Numbered from the stretch's first letter, positions 50,639 to 59,731 are shown. The stretch: DNA of 64,000 nucleotides from CATOSP01 sp965197545 (GCA_965197545.1 CBDANJ010000007.1:1240001-1304000), one strand, 5' to 3'. The notes: generated by a model from the sequence alone, not told the origin. Made by a program: numbers and translations.

Positions 50639-51217
50639 ATGATGTTGAACGGGGCCCATCAGCGCGATAGCTATCTCACCCGCATCCGGAACGTGGCGTT
50701 ACTGCCTGAGGAGCGAGTGACCCACCTTTTTTCCCCGTCGATTGGCCTGACCGACGAGCCCCCGGTGAAAGGCAATATTCTGGTCGCGACCAACCAACGC
50801 ATTTTGGCGTTCTCCACTGAAGACGGGCGTGACGAGACCTATGTGGCGCCCTTGGAATCCCTTCATGCCGTGGCGGTCCGGTCCGAGTCCAGAGGGGTGG
50901 GGTCGCTGTTACAAGGGCTTTTGGTGGTGCTTTGCGGGCTGATCGTATACCTGGTTGTGGCTTACCAGTTGACCGGCCGGTTCCAGGGACCATCCCTCCC
51001 GATTATCCGCATGGACCTGGGCGCTGTCGCGGTGTTATTGGCGGTGATAGCAGGGGGTTGGTTGGTCTGGAAGCACTACTTTACCAGCGAGAGTGGAGCA
51101 ATATCCTTCCAGGGGAGCACCTGGGCGTTCTCGTTCCCTTGCCGGACCAGGACCGCAAAAGATCAGGTCTACCACCTGGTAAACGCGGTCTTCAGCGCCC
51201 GGGTTCCCCGGATCTAG
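50639..51217 (+). CDS. Membrane protein with PH-like features
   Basis: The 192-residue product begins at ATG 50639 (or the ATG next to it). The N-terminal soluble part (NILVATNQRILAFSTEDG, YVAPLESLHAVAVRSES) resembles the first strands of bacterial PH-like domains. Two hydrophobic helices follow (LLQGLLVVLCGLIVYLVVAY and LGAVAVLLAVIAGGWLVW), then a further strand-rich part (GAISFQGSTWAFSFPCRTRT) and a short helix. The split PH-like fold interrupted by a membrane hairpin is seen in other small membrane proteins. No function is known. It overlaps tsaD by four bases in convergent orientation. Confidence 0.6.
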   Translation: MMLNGAHQRDSYLTRIRNVALLPEERVTHLFSPSIGLTDEPPVKGNILVATNQRILAFSTEDGRDETYVAPLESLHAVAVRSESRGVGSLLQGLLVVLCGLIVYLVVAYQLTGRFQGPSLPIIRMDLGAVAVLLAVIAGGWLVWKHYFTSESGAISFQGSTWAFSFPCRTRTAKDQVYHLVNAVFSARVPRI

Positions 51218-52251
51218 CCCAGGGACAGGCTGGGGTCGATGTCCAGTTCCAGCCCGAACTGGTCTCCCCGCTGATACTGGAAATACGCGCAGGCGGCGAT
51301 CATCGCGCCGTTGTCGGTGCATAAGATCGGCGGAGGGATGATTACGGGCAACGGTGACTGTTCGGTGACGCGCTGGCGCAGCCGGGCATTGGCCGCGACT
51401 CCCCCGCCAAGCACGAGCCCCTTTGCGCCGTATTTTTCCGCCGCCTCGAACAGCTTCGCGCTCATCACGTCGACCAGAGACTCCTGAAACGCGGCTGCCA
51501 TCTCCCGCACCAGCCGGTTTAGTTCGGGCTCTTCCATTCCCTCGAGGACTTCAGGATAGACACCTCTAGCCTGAGCCATGTGCAACAGCGCGGTCTTGAC
51601 CCCGCTGAAACTGAAGTCAAGCGTGCCCCTCATCCAGGCGCGTGGCAGCCGCTCCTGGCCGGCGGCGCCCTCTGATACTCGCTGAATCTCCGGGCCGCCG
51701 GGAAAACCCAGTCCCAGGATTCTCGCCGCTTTGTCAAAGGCCTCACCCGCGGCGTCGTCCCGTGTGCGTCCCAATAGCTTGTAGCTTCCGTGGCCCTCCA
51801 TCAAGACCAGGTCGGTGTGGCCGCCGGATGCGATCAGACAGGCCAAGGGGAATCCCGGGTCTTCGTCCGGGACGTGGGGCGTGAGCCAGGAGGCGTAGAT
51901 GTGCCCTTCAAGGTGATTGACGCCGATCAATGGTCTGTCCAAGGAGAAGGACAGGGCCTTGGCGGTGTTTAACCCGGTGATGAGTGCGCCGCCCAGGCCG
52001 GGCCCGTATGTCACGGCGATGGCGTCGATATTCTCTAGGGTCAACCCGCCATCCGCCACGGCCTTTTCGACGACGGGGACCATGTCGCGGACGTGCTGGC
52101 GCGATGCGACTTCCGGCACCACCCCTCCGTAGACGGAGTGCAGGTCCACCTGGGACGCGATGATATTGGTAAGCAAGCGGGAGCCGTCCTCCACAACCCC
52201 TACCGCGGTCTCATCGCAGGAAGTTTCTATCCCCAGGATTTTTAGGCCCAT
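51214..52251 (-). CDS. tsaD: tRNA threonylcarbamoyladenosine transferase TsaD
   Basis: ATG 52251 (MGLKILGIETSCDETAVGVV) follows AGAGGTGGA; 345 residues. The ASKHA-fold protein transfers threonylcarbamoyl to A37 of ANN-decoding tRNAs with TsaB and TsaE. Motifs: GIETSCDETAVG, LTYGPGLGGALITGLN-like VTYGPGLGGALITGLNTAKA, the metal-binding VNHLEGHIYA (HxxxH), IASGGHTDLVLMEGHG, LGRTRDDAAGEAFDKAARIL, VLGGGVAANARLRQ and a final CTDNGAMIAA. mtaB at 37 kb uses its product. Confidence 0.97.
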   Translation of the reverse strand: MGLKILGIETSCDETAVGVVEDGSRLLTNIIASQVDLHSVYGGVVPEVASRQHVRDMVPVVEKAVADGGLTLENIDAIAVTYGPGLGGALITGLNTAKALSFSLDRPLIGVNHLEGHIYASWLTPHVPDEDPGFPLACLIASGGHTDLVLMEGHGSYKLLGRTRDDAAGEAFDKAARILGLGFPGGPEIQRVSEGAAGQERLPRAWMRGTLDFSFSGVKTALLHMAQARGVYPEVLEGMEEPELNRLVREMAAAFQESLVDVMSAKLFEAAEKYGAKGLVLGGGVAANARLRQRVTEQSPLPVIIPPPILCTDNGAMIAACAYFQYQRGDQFGLELDIDPSLSLG

Positions 52252-52461
52252 TCCACCTCTCTGGACTTGGCGCATTTTCGCTCGGGGATCACCCTAAATA
52301 CGAAGCTGGCAGCCCCTTACACGCCCCGATCCACCCTGCGAATGATAGGTTGAAGGCTGTTTGCAGTCAACTTTACACTCCTTCGGGGCCGATGCTATCA
52401 TCGTGAAACAAGCCGCCGTGACGGTCCACGCTGGGCCGGCTTGTGGAGGTGCTCTCAGGAC

Positions 52462-53745
52462 ATGGATTCCTCGGATTTATGGAGGTTAGCTCTACTGTGC
52501 CTCTGCCTTGTGCTGTCGGGTTTCTTTTCTGGGTCGGAGACGGCGTTGATCGCCCTCTCCCGGGCCAGGTTAACCCATCTGGTTAGCATCGGTCAGCCTG
52601 GCGCCAGCCGGGTGGCCCGGTTGATTCAGAGACCGGAAAAGTTCCTTGCCACGGTCCTTCTTAGCAACAACCTGGTGAATACCGCAGTGGCCGTATTGGG
52701 CACTTCCCTCGTGGTGACGTTGATGGGGAACACATCGGAAGCGGTGCTTCTCTCCACCTTTGGAGTGACCCTGGTCCTACTTATCTTTGGTGAGACCATT
52801 CCCAAGACCATCTCCTGGCGGCGCTCCGAGACCGTGGCCTTTGCGGTTTCGCGCCCCCTGACATTAGTCGAATTCATTCTCACGCCCGGGACCCGCTTGC
52901 TCCAGGTATTGAGTTCGCTCTGCAATCGGTTGCTGGGCATCACCGGCGCGCTGCCGGAGATCGGTGAGGAGGAGATACGCACACTAATTTCCGTGGGAGC
53001 CGAATCGGGCGTGGTGGCGCAGAACGAGGCAGAGCTTTTAGAGAAGGTGTTCCGATTCGGAGACCGGCAGATGAGGGAGATCATGACTCCCAGGCCGGAG
53101 ATCATTTGGCTGGAGCGAGGAATTACGCTGGAGGACTTCCTGGCCCTATATGCGCAACACAGTCATACCCGGTTCCCGGTCTATGAGGGCTCGACGGAGA
53201 ACGTGGTGGGACTATTATCGAGCAAGGATGTGTTGCAAGCGCTTGGCCTGGGGACAATTCAACCCCAGGACAGTGTGACCGATCTCATGCGCGGGGCCTA
53301 TTTCGTTCCGGAGACCAAGGCGGTGGGGGATACGTTCGGCGAAATGCAGAAGGCCGGGCATGGTCTGGTTTTGACCGTGGATGAATTTGGCGGTATCGCG
53401 GGGCTGGCCACCTCCAAGCAACTATTGGGGATTATCGTGGGTCAGGTTGGGGACGAGGGCGACACCCCGGAGGAAGCCTACACTCCGGTGGACGAACACA
53501 CCTTCCGCCTCGATGCCGGTGTGGCTGTTTCAGAGATCAACGAGGAATTGGACCTGGGTTTGCCCGAAGGAGACTACCAAACCGTTGCCGGGTTTGTCCT
53601 GGACCATCTTGGGCGGATCCCGGATACCGGAGACGTGGTCGAGTACGATTCACTGAGGCTAACTGTGATGGAGATGAGCGGAGTGAGAATCGACAGCGTC
53701 GAGGTCCGGCGGGTGCGCACCGACCAGGAGGAGGCCCAACGGTGA
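52462..53745 (+). CDS. CorC/HlyC-type CNNM-CBS membrane protein
   Basis: ATG 52462 (MDSSDLWRLALLCLCLVLSG); 427 residues. The N-terminal CNNM (DUF21) domain has four hydrophobic segments, including SGFFSGSETALIALSRARLT and VLLSNNLVNTAVAVLGTSLV, and the GETIPKTISWRRSE loop. A CBS pair follows (REIMTPRPEIIWLERGITLE, HTRFPVYEGSTENVVGLLSS) and then the CorC_HlyC domain (DEHTFRLDAGVAVSEINEEL, PEGDYQTVAGFVLDHLGRIP). These proteins are thought to move Mg2+ or Co2+ and Na+. The stop overlaps the next gene by four bases, so the phosphatase is coupled to it. Confidence 0.94.
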   Translation: MDSSDLWRLALLCLCLVLSGFFSGSETALIALSRARLTHLVSIGQPGASRVARLIQRPEKFLATVLLSNNLVNTAVAVLGTSLVVTLMGNTSEAVLLSTFGVTLVLLIFGETIPKTISWRRSETVAFAVSRPLTLVEFILTPGTRLLQVLSSLCNRLLGITGALPEIGEEEIRTLISVGAESGVVAQNEAELLEKVFRFGDRQMREIMTPRPEIIWLERGITLEDFLALYAQHSHTRFPVYEGSTENVVGLLSSKDVLQALGLGTIQPQDSVTDLMRGAYFVPETKAVGDTFGEMQKAGHGLVLTVDEFGGIAGLATSKQLLGIIVGQVGDEGDTPEEAYTPVDEHTFRLDAGVAVSEINEELDLGLPEGDYQTVAGFVLDHLGRIPDTGDVVEYDSLRLTVMEMSGVRIDSVEVRRVRTDQEEAQR

Positions 53746-54359
53746 AAGCCCTCCTCGTGCGGCACGGTGAGACCGAGTGGAACAAGCTGGGAAAGTTCCT
53801 GGGACAATTCGACGTGCCAATGAACGACAGAGGTCTGTCTCAGGCCAGGGAGACCGCACCGGCGGCGGTGGTGGACGGCCCCACGGCCATCTATTCCAGT
53901 CCGCTGGCGCGGACTATGCAACTTGCTACGGAAGTCTCCCATTTGTCCTCTTTGCCGATTACGCCGATGCCCGGCTTGAAGGAGTTGGATTTGGGGGAGA
54001 TGGAAGGATTGACCGGGTCTGAGATGCGGGCGCGGTGGCCCAACTTTTATACCGAGTGGCGAGACAACCCCGGCCCGATAGTGATGCCGGGTGGAGAGTC
54101 GTTGTCCCAACTGCAGGAACGCGCCTGGGAAGCCTTTCTTGAAATGGAGAGGACCCACGGCGGGGATGAAACCCTGGTCGTGGTGTCCCACAACTTCACC
54201 ATCCGGACCATCATCACCAAGATACTGGGTATGCCTTGGGCCAATTTCCACAACATGGCGCTGAATCTGGCGTCCATCTGTACCGTCGATAGCAACGAAA
54301 GGGGGCGGCGGCTGTTGTCCTACAACTCCATCTGCCACCTTTCGCCGGAGAACCGGTAA
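53742..54359 (+). CDS. Histidine phosphatase family protein
   Basis: The 205-residue protein starts at GTG 53742 inside the upstream stop region. It has the phosphohistidine motif LLVRHGETEWNKLGKFLGQF (RHG, His8), YSSPLARTMQLATEV, ELDLGEMEGLTGSEM and the second catalytic His in LVVVSHNFTIRTIITKILG. The pattern is that of the phosphoglycerate-mutase-like, cobC/PhoE branch, acting on small phosphate esters. It belongs to a run with the CorC-type gene and tilS (ten-base gap). Confidence 0.94.
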   Translation: MKALLVRHGETEWNKLGKFLGQFDVPMNDRGLSQARETAPAAVVDGPTAIYSSPLARTMQLATEVSHLSSLPITPMPGLKELDLGEMEGLTGSEMRARWPNFYTEWRDNPGPIVMPGGESLSQLQERAWEAFLEMERTHGGDETLVVVSHNFTIRTIITKILGMPWANFHNMALNLASICTVDSNERGRRLLSYNSICHLSPENR

Positions 54360-54368
54360 GGGCGATAT

Positions 54369-55892
54369 ATGTCCGCCCTCTCGGACGTGGACCGGCGCGT
54401 CGCGGCTGCGCTTCGGCGCGTTGGGGATTCCGTCATCGGCAACACTCTGTTGGTTGCTGTCTCCGGGGGCCCCGATTCCGTTGCCCTTCTTCGTAGCCTC
54501 AACCGCCTTTCCGGTCCCTTTGAGCTTCACCTCCACGTCGCCCACCTTGACCATGACTTCCGGGGCGAGGAAGCTGTTGAGGACGCACGCTTCGTCGCGG
54601 CCCTGGCGGGAGAGTTGGGACTTCCCTTCACCGTCGAGAAGCAAGACCCGGCCGAGTACCAGGCTGGACGCAAGGTCACCTCATTCGAGCAGCTTGCCAG
54701 GGAAATGCGATACTCGTTTCTGGCATCCACGGCCAGGAGGCTTGGCGCGGCGCTGGCGGCGTTGGGCCACACTTCGGACGACCAGGCGGAGACCGTATTG
54801 CTGCATGTTCTTCGAGGCTCCGGGCTGAATGGGCTTCGCGGCATGAGCGAAGTCGCGCCGTGGCCATGGCCGAGGGATGTCCGGGACGTCAACCTCTTCC
54901 GTCCGCTCCTAAAAGTGACCAAAGCCGATACCGCCGCTTACTGCCACGAGCTTGGCCAGCCGTACCGTATGGACAGCGGCAACCTGCTGCCACGATTCAC
55001 CCGCAACCGGGTAAGGCGGGAGTTGCTGCCCCATTTGGCGGCGGAGTACAACCCCAGGGTCAAGGAGTCGCTGCTACGGCTGTCTCGTACCGCCGCCTTG
55101 GAGACCGATTTCGTGGAATCCGAGGTGGACCGTTTGTGGCCGTCACTGGCTAATGAGACTGGCGGCGGAGTCAGGCTCGCACTGCCGGCGTTGAAGGAGT
55201 TGCACCCCGCGTTGCGATCGGCTGTCGTGAGGCGGGCCTATTCGGTATTAGCCGGAGACAAACGCCGGCTGCGAGAGAGCCACGTCAACGATATGTTGGG
55301 CATGATAGACCGGGGCGGTACGGGGGCGACTGTGCAACTGCCCCAGGGACTGGCGCTTGTGCGCGGCTACGAGCATCTACGGCTTGGTAAAGCCGACGAC
55401 TTCTTTTGCCCGCTACCTTCGCTGGATGGAGAGTATGTCTTGGAAGTCCCCAACATTGCCGGGGAGGAGAAGGGGTACTCCGCCGGTGGATGGAGAGTCA
55501 GGTTGAGGATGGAGGAATCGACGACCGGCCCGCCGTTTCGCACGTCCGGCACGGGGGTTTATTCGAGGGGGCTAACGCCTGAAGCGGACACCGGACGATT
55601 CGTGCGCACGGAGAGGTTTTCACACGCCGCGATGGGGCCCCGGCTTTCGCTGCGAACGTGGCGCGCCGGAGACCGCTTCCAGCCCCTGGGGATGGAAGGG
55701 GAAAAGAAGCTCCAGGACTTCTACACGGATTCCAAGGCGCCGCGGGCCTGGCGAGGCCGGGTACCGTTGCTGGTGACCGAACGAGGCATTGCGTGGGTCG
55801 TGGGGTACCGTATCGCGGATTGGGTCAAGGCGCCCGTGGCGGGGTTGCCCGGGGATGATGTCTTATGGGTCGAGATCTCCTCGGAGGGTTAA
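54369..55892 (+). CDS. tilS: tRNA(Ile)-lysidine synthetase
   Basis: The 507-residue enzyme adds lysine to C34 of tRNA-Ile(CAU) so that it reads AUA. The N-terminal PP-loop is LLVAVSGGPDSVALLRSLNR (about 29-48), followed by LHVAHLDHDFRGEEAVEDAR, ALGHTSDDQAETVLLHVLRG and NLLPRFTRNRVRRELLPHL. The C-terminal TilS domain (SLRTWRAGDRFQPLGMEGEK, LQDFYTDSKAPRAWRGRVPL) is complete. It is the third gene of the CorC-phosphatase-tilS run. Confidence 0.96.
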   Translation: MSALSDVDRRVAAALRRVGDSVIGNTLLVAVSGGPDSVALLRSLNRLSGPFELHLHVAHLDHDFRGEEAVEDARFVAALAGELGLPFTVEKQDPAEYQAGRKVTSFEQLAREMRYSFLASTARRLGAALAALGHTSDDQAETVLLHVLRGSGLNGLRGMSEVAPWPWPRDVRDVNLFRPLLKVTKADTAAYCHELGQPYRMDSGNLLPRFTRNRVRRELLPHLAAEYNPRVKESLLRLSRTAALETDFVESEVDRLWPSLANETGGGVRLALPALKELHPALRSAVVRRAYSVLAGDKRRLRESHVNDMLGMIDRGGTGATVQLPQGLALVRGYEHLRLGKADDFFCPLPSLDGEYVLEVPNIAGEEKGYSAGGWRVRLRMEESTTGPPFRTSGTGVYSRGLTPEADTGRFVRTERFSHAAMGPRLSLRTWRAGDRFQPLGMEGEKKLQDFYTDSKAPRAWRGRVPLLVTERGIAWVVGYRIADWVKAPVAGLPGDDVLWVEISSEG

Positions 55893-55904
55893 GCGGGGTC
55901 CGGA

Positions 55905-56747
55905 CTACAATCCCATCAGACGGGTTGGGTTGTCCTTGACCAGCATTCCAACCTCCACCTCTTCCAGCCCGGCTTGCAACAGGGTGGCGATCCCCATGCG
56001 CAGACCCTCGGCGGGCATGGGATGGAAGTCCTGGCCGAAATCGGTGCTGATGATACAATTTTCCATCCCGATGGCGGTTATGGTGTCCACCATTTCCGAG
56101 GGAGTCAACCTGTAGGTAAGGGGCATCATTACGTGAAGGCAATGCTCGATGTAGGCGCCCATGGATGCCAGGGCCTTCATGTCTTCGATGGTCATTCCCG
56201 TCCAAAATGACATGGTAGTGCCATGGGTAACCACGATGCGTTGGATGGCCATGTTCCGGGCTTCCGCCACCAGCGCCATGCTCTCCGCCGTTGAGATGTG
56301 CCCCGTGGCCAGCACCATGTCATGGGCCTTGATGGATTCAAGAATTGGGTAAACCTCGGGCACCAGATTACCGTGATCGTCCAGCAGGGATATGCCGCCG
56401 TTGAGCCCCTTGTGTTGCCGGTCGGCGCGGGCGGAGAAGGTTGGCATCCAGACGATCCTGCCGCCCATCCTGGCGGTTGCTTCGACCGCCGTGGGATTGA
56501 GGCCGCCCACCTCCACATCCAGGGCAACTCCGCCGATCAGGGTGATTCCGGGAACTGCCTGGGAGGCGGTGTATGCAACCGGGTGGGTGGGGTATTCATG
56601 GCTCTTAAGCACCATTCCGCGCATGCCCATATCACGCGCCTGTTCGGCCACGTCGATGGCGCTGCCGCGGCGTTCCACTCTGGGGTCGGGCGCGCAATGG
56701 ACGTGGATGTCGAGCGCGCCTTCCATGAGTCTATCTGCGTTGCTCAC
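55905..56747 (-). CDS. DUF6282 amidohydrolase-like protein
   Basis: The 280-residue TIM-barrel protein opens with ALDIHVHCAPDPRVERRGSA (metal-ligand HVH, about residue 15), followed by GMRGMVLKSHEYPTHPVAYT (carboxylated-Lys position K in LKSH), GGVALDVEVGGLNPTAVEAT, VLATGHISTAESMALV (His), IVVTHGTT (His) and IISTDFGQDFHPMPAEG (Asp). The set is that of metal-dependent hydrolases of the DUF6282 group, of unknown substrate. It is convergent with tilS. The glutamine-synthetase remnant and an IS lie upstream. Confidence 0.85.
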   Translation of the reverse strand: MSNADRLMEGALDIHVHCAPDPRVERRGSAIDVAEQARDMGMRGMVLKSHEYPTHPVAYTASQAVPGITLIGGVALDVEVGGLNPTAVEATARMGGRIVWMPTFSARADRQHKGLNGGISLLDDHGNLVPEVYPILESIKAHDMVLATGHISTAESMALVAEARNMAIQRIVVTHGTTMSFWTGMTIEDMKALASMGAYIEHCLHVMMPLTYRLTPSEMVDTITAIGMENCIISTDFGQDFHPMPAEGLRMGIATLLQAGLEEVEVGMLVKDNPTRLMGL

Positions 56748-56913
56748 CTTCTCAACCTGCGTCCCTGAATTGGGGAAGCCGCCTCATCAGGCATGGCCAA
56801 GCCAGCGGACCAAGGCGGCAGAAAATTTGCGCCAGCATAAGGCAGGACCAGATGAGTGTCAAGGAGAAGAAATGGCCGGTAATCCCAATAGCTGCACGTC
56901 CTCACTATGGTAT

Positions 56914-57129
56914 TCAGTATTTGTAAAAATGGTTCCTTATCTCGAACTCGGCGTCGTGCTGGGAGAATAGCTCCCAGTCGGCCCGCCGGACCACCAGGTA
57001 GGAGTTGGCCAGGGCCGGACCCATCGCCTCGGTCAAGGCTGCGTCGCTCTCCAGATTGTTGGCGGACTCTTCCAGGGACGTGGGGAGCCGTTGGATGAGT
57101 ATCCTTGCGATTAAGGTGGTCTCGTTCTG
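56914..57129 (-). pseudogene. C-terminal remnant of a glutamine-synthetase-family gene
   Basis: The minus-strand frame ending at TGA 56914 reads RLPTSLEESANNLESDAALT, EAMGPALANSYLVVRRADWE and LFSQHDAEFEIRNHFYKY. This is the last 65 residues typical of GlnA-type enzymes (LPxSLxEAL...ALGxxL...K..EWE.F...E...Y). Upstream similarity disappears near 57130 and an IS5-family element begins at 57248, so the rest was deleted. It may have been a gamma-glutamyl-amine or glutamine synthetase. Confidence 0.65.
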
Positions 57130-57323
57130 ATGAAAGATTCGTCGTCATATGGGGCGTAGAATCACGGATAGCCCCAAAGACAAGACTAATTGGAACGGAA
57201 CGCACCCTACAGCAATGATCATTGACTTGCAAATCGAAGAAATGTAAGAGGGTGTCCAAAAAGAGAGAAACTTGAATGAAGATACGAAGGCGAGGAACGA
57301 GCGGGCCAGTGTAATCTGGGGGC

Positions 57324-58133
57324 ATGAAACGACAAGATTATCCCAGCGGCCTGAAGGACCGGGAGTGGCAACTGTTGGAACCGTTGCTGCCGCCACCCAA
57401 ACCCGGCGGGCGTCCGGTCAAGTACCCGCGCCGAGAGGTGGTGAACGCCATCCGCTATGTGCTGCGCACCGGATGCGCCTGGCGGATGCTGCCCCATGAC
57501 CTGCCGCCCTGGCGCATCGCCTTCCATTACTTCCGCACTTGGCGGTTGGACGGAACCCCCGATCGTGGCCGGGGGCAGGCTCTGGCAGCGGGTGCATGAT
57601 ACCTTGTACGCTCGGACCCGTGAGGCAGAGGGCCGCCTGGCCAGTCCCAGCGCGGCCATCATTGACAGCCAATCGGTAAAGACCACCGAAAAAGGGGGCC
57701 CAGGGGCTACGACGCGGGCAAGAAAGTGAAGGGACGGAAGCGTCATATCGTGGTGGACACGCGGGGGCTGTTGCTGGCGGTGGCAGTGCATCCGGCCAAT
57801 ATCCAGGACCGGGACGGGGCCAAGCCGGTGTTGGCGGGCATGGTGGGGCGATTCCCTCGGCTGAAGGTGATTTGGGCGGACGGGGCCTACGGCGGCAAGC
57901 TGGTGCAGTGGGCAAAGGAAATGGGTGGTTGGAGTGTGGAGTTGGTGCGCCGGCCCCGGGAGCAACGGACTTTCCAAGTATTGCCCCGGCGCTGGGTGGT
58001 GGAACGCACCTTCGGCTGGATGAATCTCCAACGGGGTTTGAGCAGAGACTATGAGGGTTTGTGTGAAACCACTGTGGCATGGTTCCACATCACAATGACC
58101 GGGCTAATGCTGCGCCGCTTGGTACCCAAATAG
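57324..58133 (+). pseudogene. IS5-family transposase, frameshift plus hairpin
   Basis: ATG 57324 (MKRQDYPSGLKDREWQLLEP). CAWRMLPHDLPPWRIAFHYF leads to RLDGT, where a 25-bp hairpin at 57557-57581 breaks the frame; WQRVHDTLYARTREAEGRLA continues. At AAAAAGGGGG after VKTTE a -1 shift leads to PRGYDAGKKVKGRKRHIVVD, then ANIQDRDGAKPVLAGMVGRF and LPRRWVVERTFGWMNLQRGL. The -1 site coincides with that of the 26-kb copy, which suggests programmed frameshifting. The hairpin alone would disable this copy. Confidence 0.88.
57557..57581 (-). repeat. Short hairpin element, copy E (25 bp)
   Basis: Minus orientation. On its own strand it follows CAG and precedes G of the target; foot AGCCTG, stem CCCCCGG / TCGGGGG (one G-T pair), loop CCACGA. 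One base differs from copy C, 33 kb away. Deleting it restores the reading LDGTWQRVHD. Confidence 0.92.
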
Positions 58134-58203
58134 CCTTTTTGGACACCCTCTAAGATAAAGAAAGACCCATTACAACGAATGCAACCGGATGAGGTGTGTC
58201 AGA

Positions 58204-59018
58204 ATGAGGCGGTTATTCAGATGGCGTTATGTGTTTGCACTGACAGTCTTGGCGGGTAGCTGCTTCTTAGCCGCGGCTCTTGTGGTCAATCCAGTAATGG
58301 CGGCGTGCGCTATCTCATCCGGCTCCACGGTGCAGTACTGGGTGGATGGAGTTTACTACAACGATAGCAGCGTATCCGGGGTCAAAGCAAACCTGGCAGG
58401 GCAATGAATCCCGACCCGGTTTTCTCTACCTATGCGGAAGGCGGCACAAGTTTCTGGATAATGATTGCCTATGATACAAGCGTAACTGCGAATGACAGGG
58501 TGGCCCAAATTGGCTGGATGAAAGCCAGCAACGAGAATTTCAATGACCCCTACATATTCCTGCAAATTTGGCCTGATACTGGAGTTAGAAATAGATTCAC
58601 AGTCCATCCGAATTGCAGTGCGAACTATTGGGGCGCCCTAGTCTACGCCGAGAGTTGCAAAGCCACTGCCAGCGCAGATTATACAGTAGAAAAGAACCAG
58701 AACGGGTTTTACTTCAAATGGGGCACCTTTCCGTCATATACCACGCCGTTATATGGTTGGAGCCCTAACCAGGCAACAGTAGCCGGAGAGATTCACAATC
58801 ACGGATCGAGCACAACTACGGACCTGGGAGACCATTACCCTGGCTACGTTGTCGGCGTTGTCCAGGCGAGTAGTCCTCGAGTCCGCACTGGCTCGGTCAC
58901 ATACTCTTCGGTCAATTTCCTGATAACCGATGACCATACCGGCGTAGCGAAAGTGACAAAATTCGGGTCGCCCAATACTACGTTCGTACAATACAAAGAC
59001 CCTCGATGCAGTTCTTAA
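58204..59018 (+). pseudogene. Secreted protein, split by -1 shift
   Basis: From ATG 58204 a signal peptide (MRRLFRWRYVFALTVLAGSC, then AAALVVNPVMAACA) leads to a mature start ISSGSTVQYWVDGVYYNDSS. This frame ends at TGA 58405-58407. The next frame starts with an ATG overlapping that stop (ATGA, 58404) and runs MNPDPVFSTYAEGGTSFWIM, IGWMKASNENFNDPYIFLQI to RTGSVTYSSVNFLITDDHTG. The second part has no signal peptide and reads as the continuation of one exported beta-rich protein, so a one-base shift is likelier than two genes. The family is not recognised. An IS5-family element ends 53 bases upstream. Confidence 0.65.
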
Positions 59019-59048
59019 GCGTGACCGGGCAGATCAAGGAGGATAATA

Positions 59049-59634
59049 ATGCCACAACCAACAACCTCGGCATGGCTGTGGGTCGCTGGCCTCATGTTGA
59101 TAGCATCTTTGGGTTTCTTCCCGATGGGACGCTCTGCCGCTGAAACATACGCCAATCCAGACTCCCCAGAGCCACAGAAGAGAGATGCTAACTCCCTCCC
59201 TGAGCATCCCTTTGAAGAGATGGGAGTTGCCGGCCTATCAGAAAGCGAGGGTATGCCGGAGGACGCCATTACCGAGGCCGAAGCGATTGACATTGTTATC
59301 AGGCATACCTGGGGGACCGTTGCGGATGAACTGGTGGAGAACCATCCTGCCAGCGCGGTCCCGGCCGCTTACAATGCCCAAGAGAGTGTCATGGGACCGG
59401 AGGCGGACAATGTACCGGTATGGGTAGTCACCCTGGAAGGCTGGGGAATGCAGGGCTATTGCGGCGTTGGTATACCCTGCCCCCGAACAGTCCCTGGCAG
59501 AGTGGAAGGCGGAGCAGGCCAAGTATAAGTGCATACCTGGCAAGGGCTACGCCCACTTCATCGTGGATGCCGTATCCGGTCAGCAGTTGGGAAGTTGGCA
59601 CGCCACCCGTCCCGGCAGGTTGGTGGAAAGATAG
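59049..59634 (+). pseudogene. Exported protein with C-run frameshift
   Basis: ATG 59049 after AAGGAGG. Signal-anchor WLWVAGLMLIASLGFFPMGR is followed by an acidic region and TEAEAIDIVIRHTWGTVADE, then VPVWVVTLEGWGMQGYCGVG. The frame is lost at a C5 run (59480-59484): with one C fewer it continues EQSLAEWKAEQAKYKCIPGK, GYAHFIVDAVSGQQLGSWHA to TAG 59632-59634. The ending FIVDAVSGQQLG resembles PepSY-like or YcdB-type repeats. Either a true lesion or a homopolymer error. It follows the other exported gene by 30 bases. Confidence 0.65.
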
Positions 59635-59731
59635 CTTTGGTTTCCCTGGAGCAAGGCTCACCGCCAACCTAACCTTCCCCCAGCCGGGGGAAGGAGCGCG
59701 CCTCCGATGCGCCGGACACGGTCTGAGAGGT

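Larger units (their letters stand above)
57248..58150. mobile_element. IS5-family element with TAA duplication
   Basis: A 903-bp element with inverted ends GAGGGTGTCCAAAAAG and a perfect 3-bp duplication TAA (57245-57247 and 58151-58153). Its ends and transposase are related to the copy at 26294-27212 but clearly diverged, so it is a different IS of the same group. Confidence 0.92.

Noticed and set aside
53574..54644. 356-codon minus-strand frame over the phosphatase and tilS start
   Set aside because: Crosses two well-supported plus-strand genes and shows no motif.
23580..57581. The AG|G hairpin insertions as tiny introns
   Set aside because: The AG|G context recalls splice sites, but 23-25 bp is far too short, no intron core is present, and bacteria have no such splicing.
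23580..57581. Hairpin insertions as sequencing artefacts
   Set aside because: Five copies in different genes with paired stem changes, an invariant foot and both orientations are not explained by read or assembly error.
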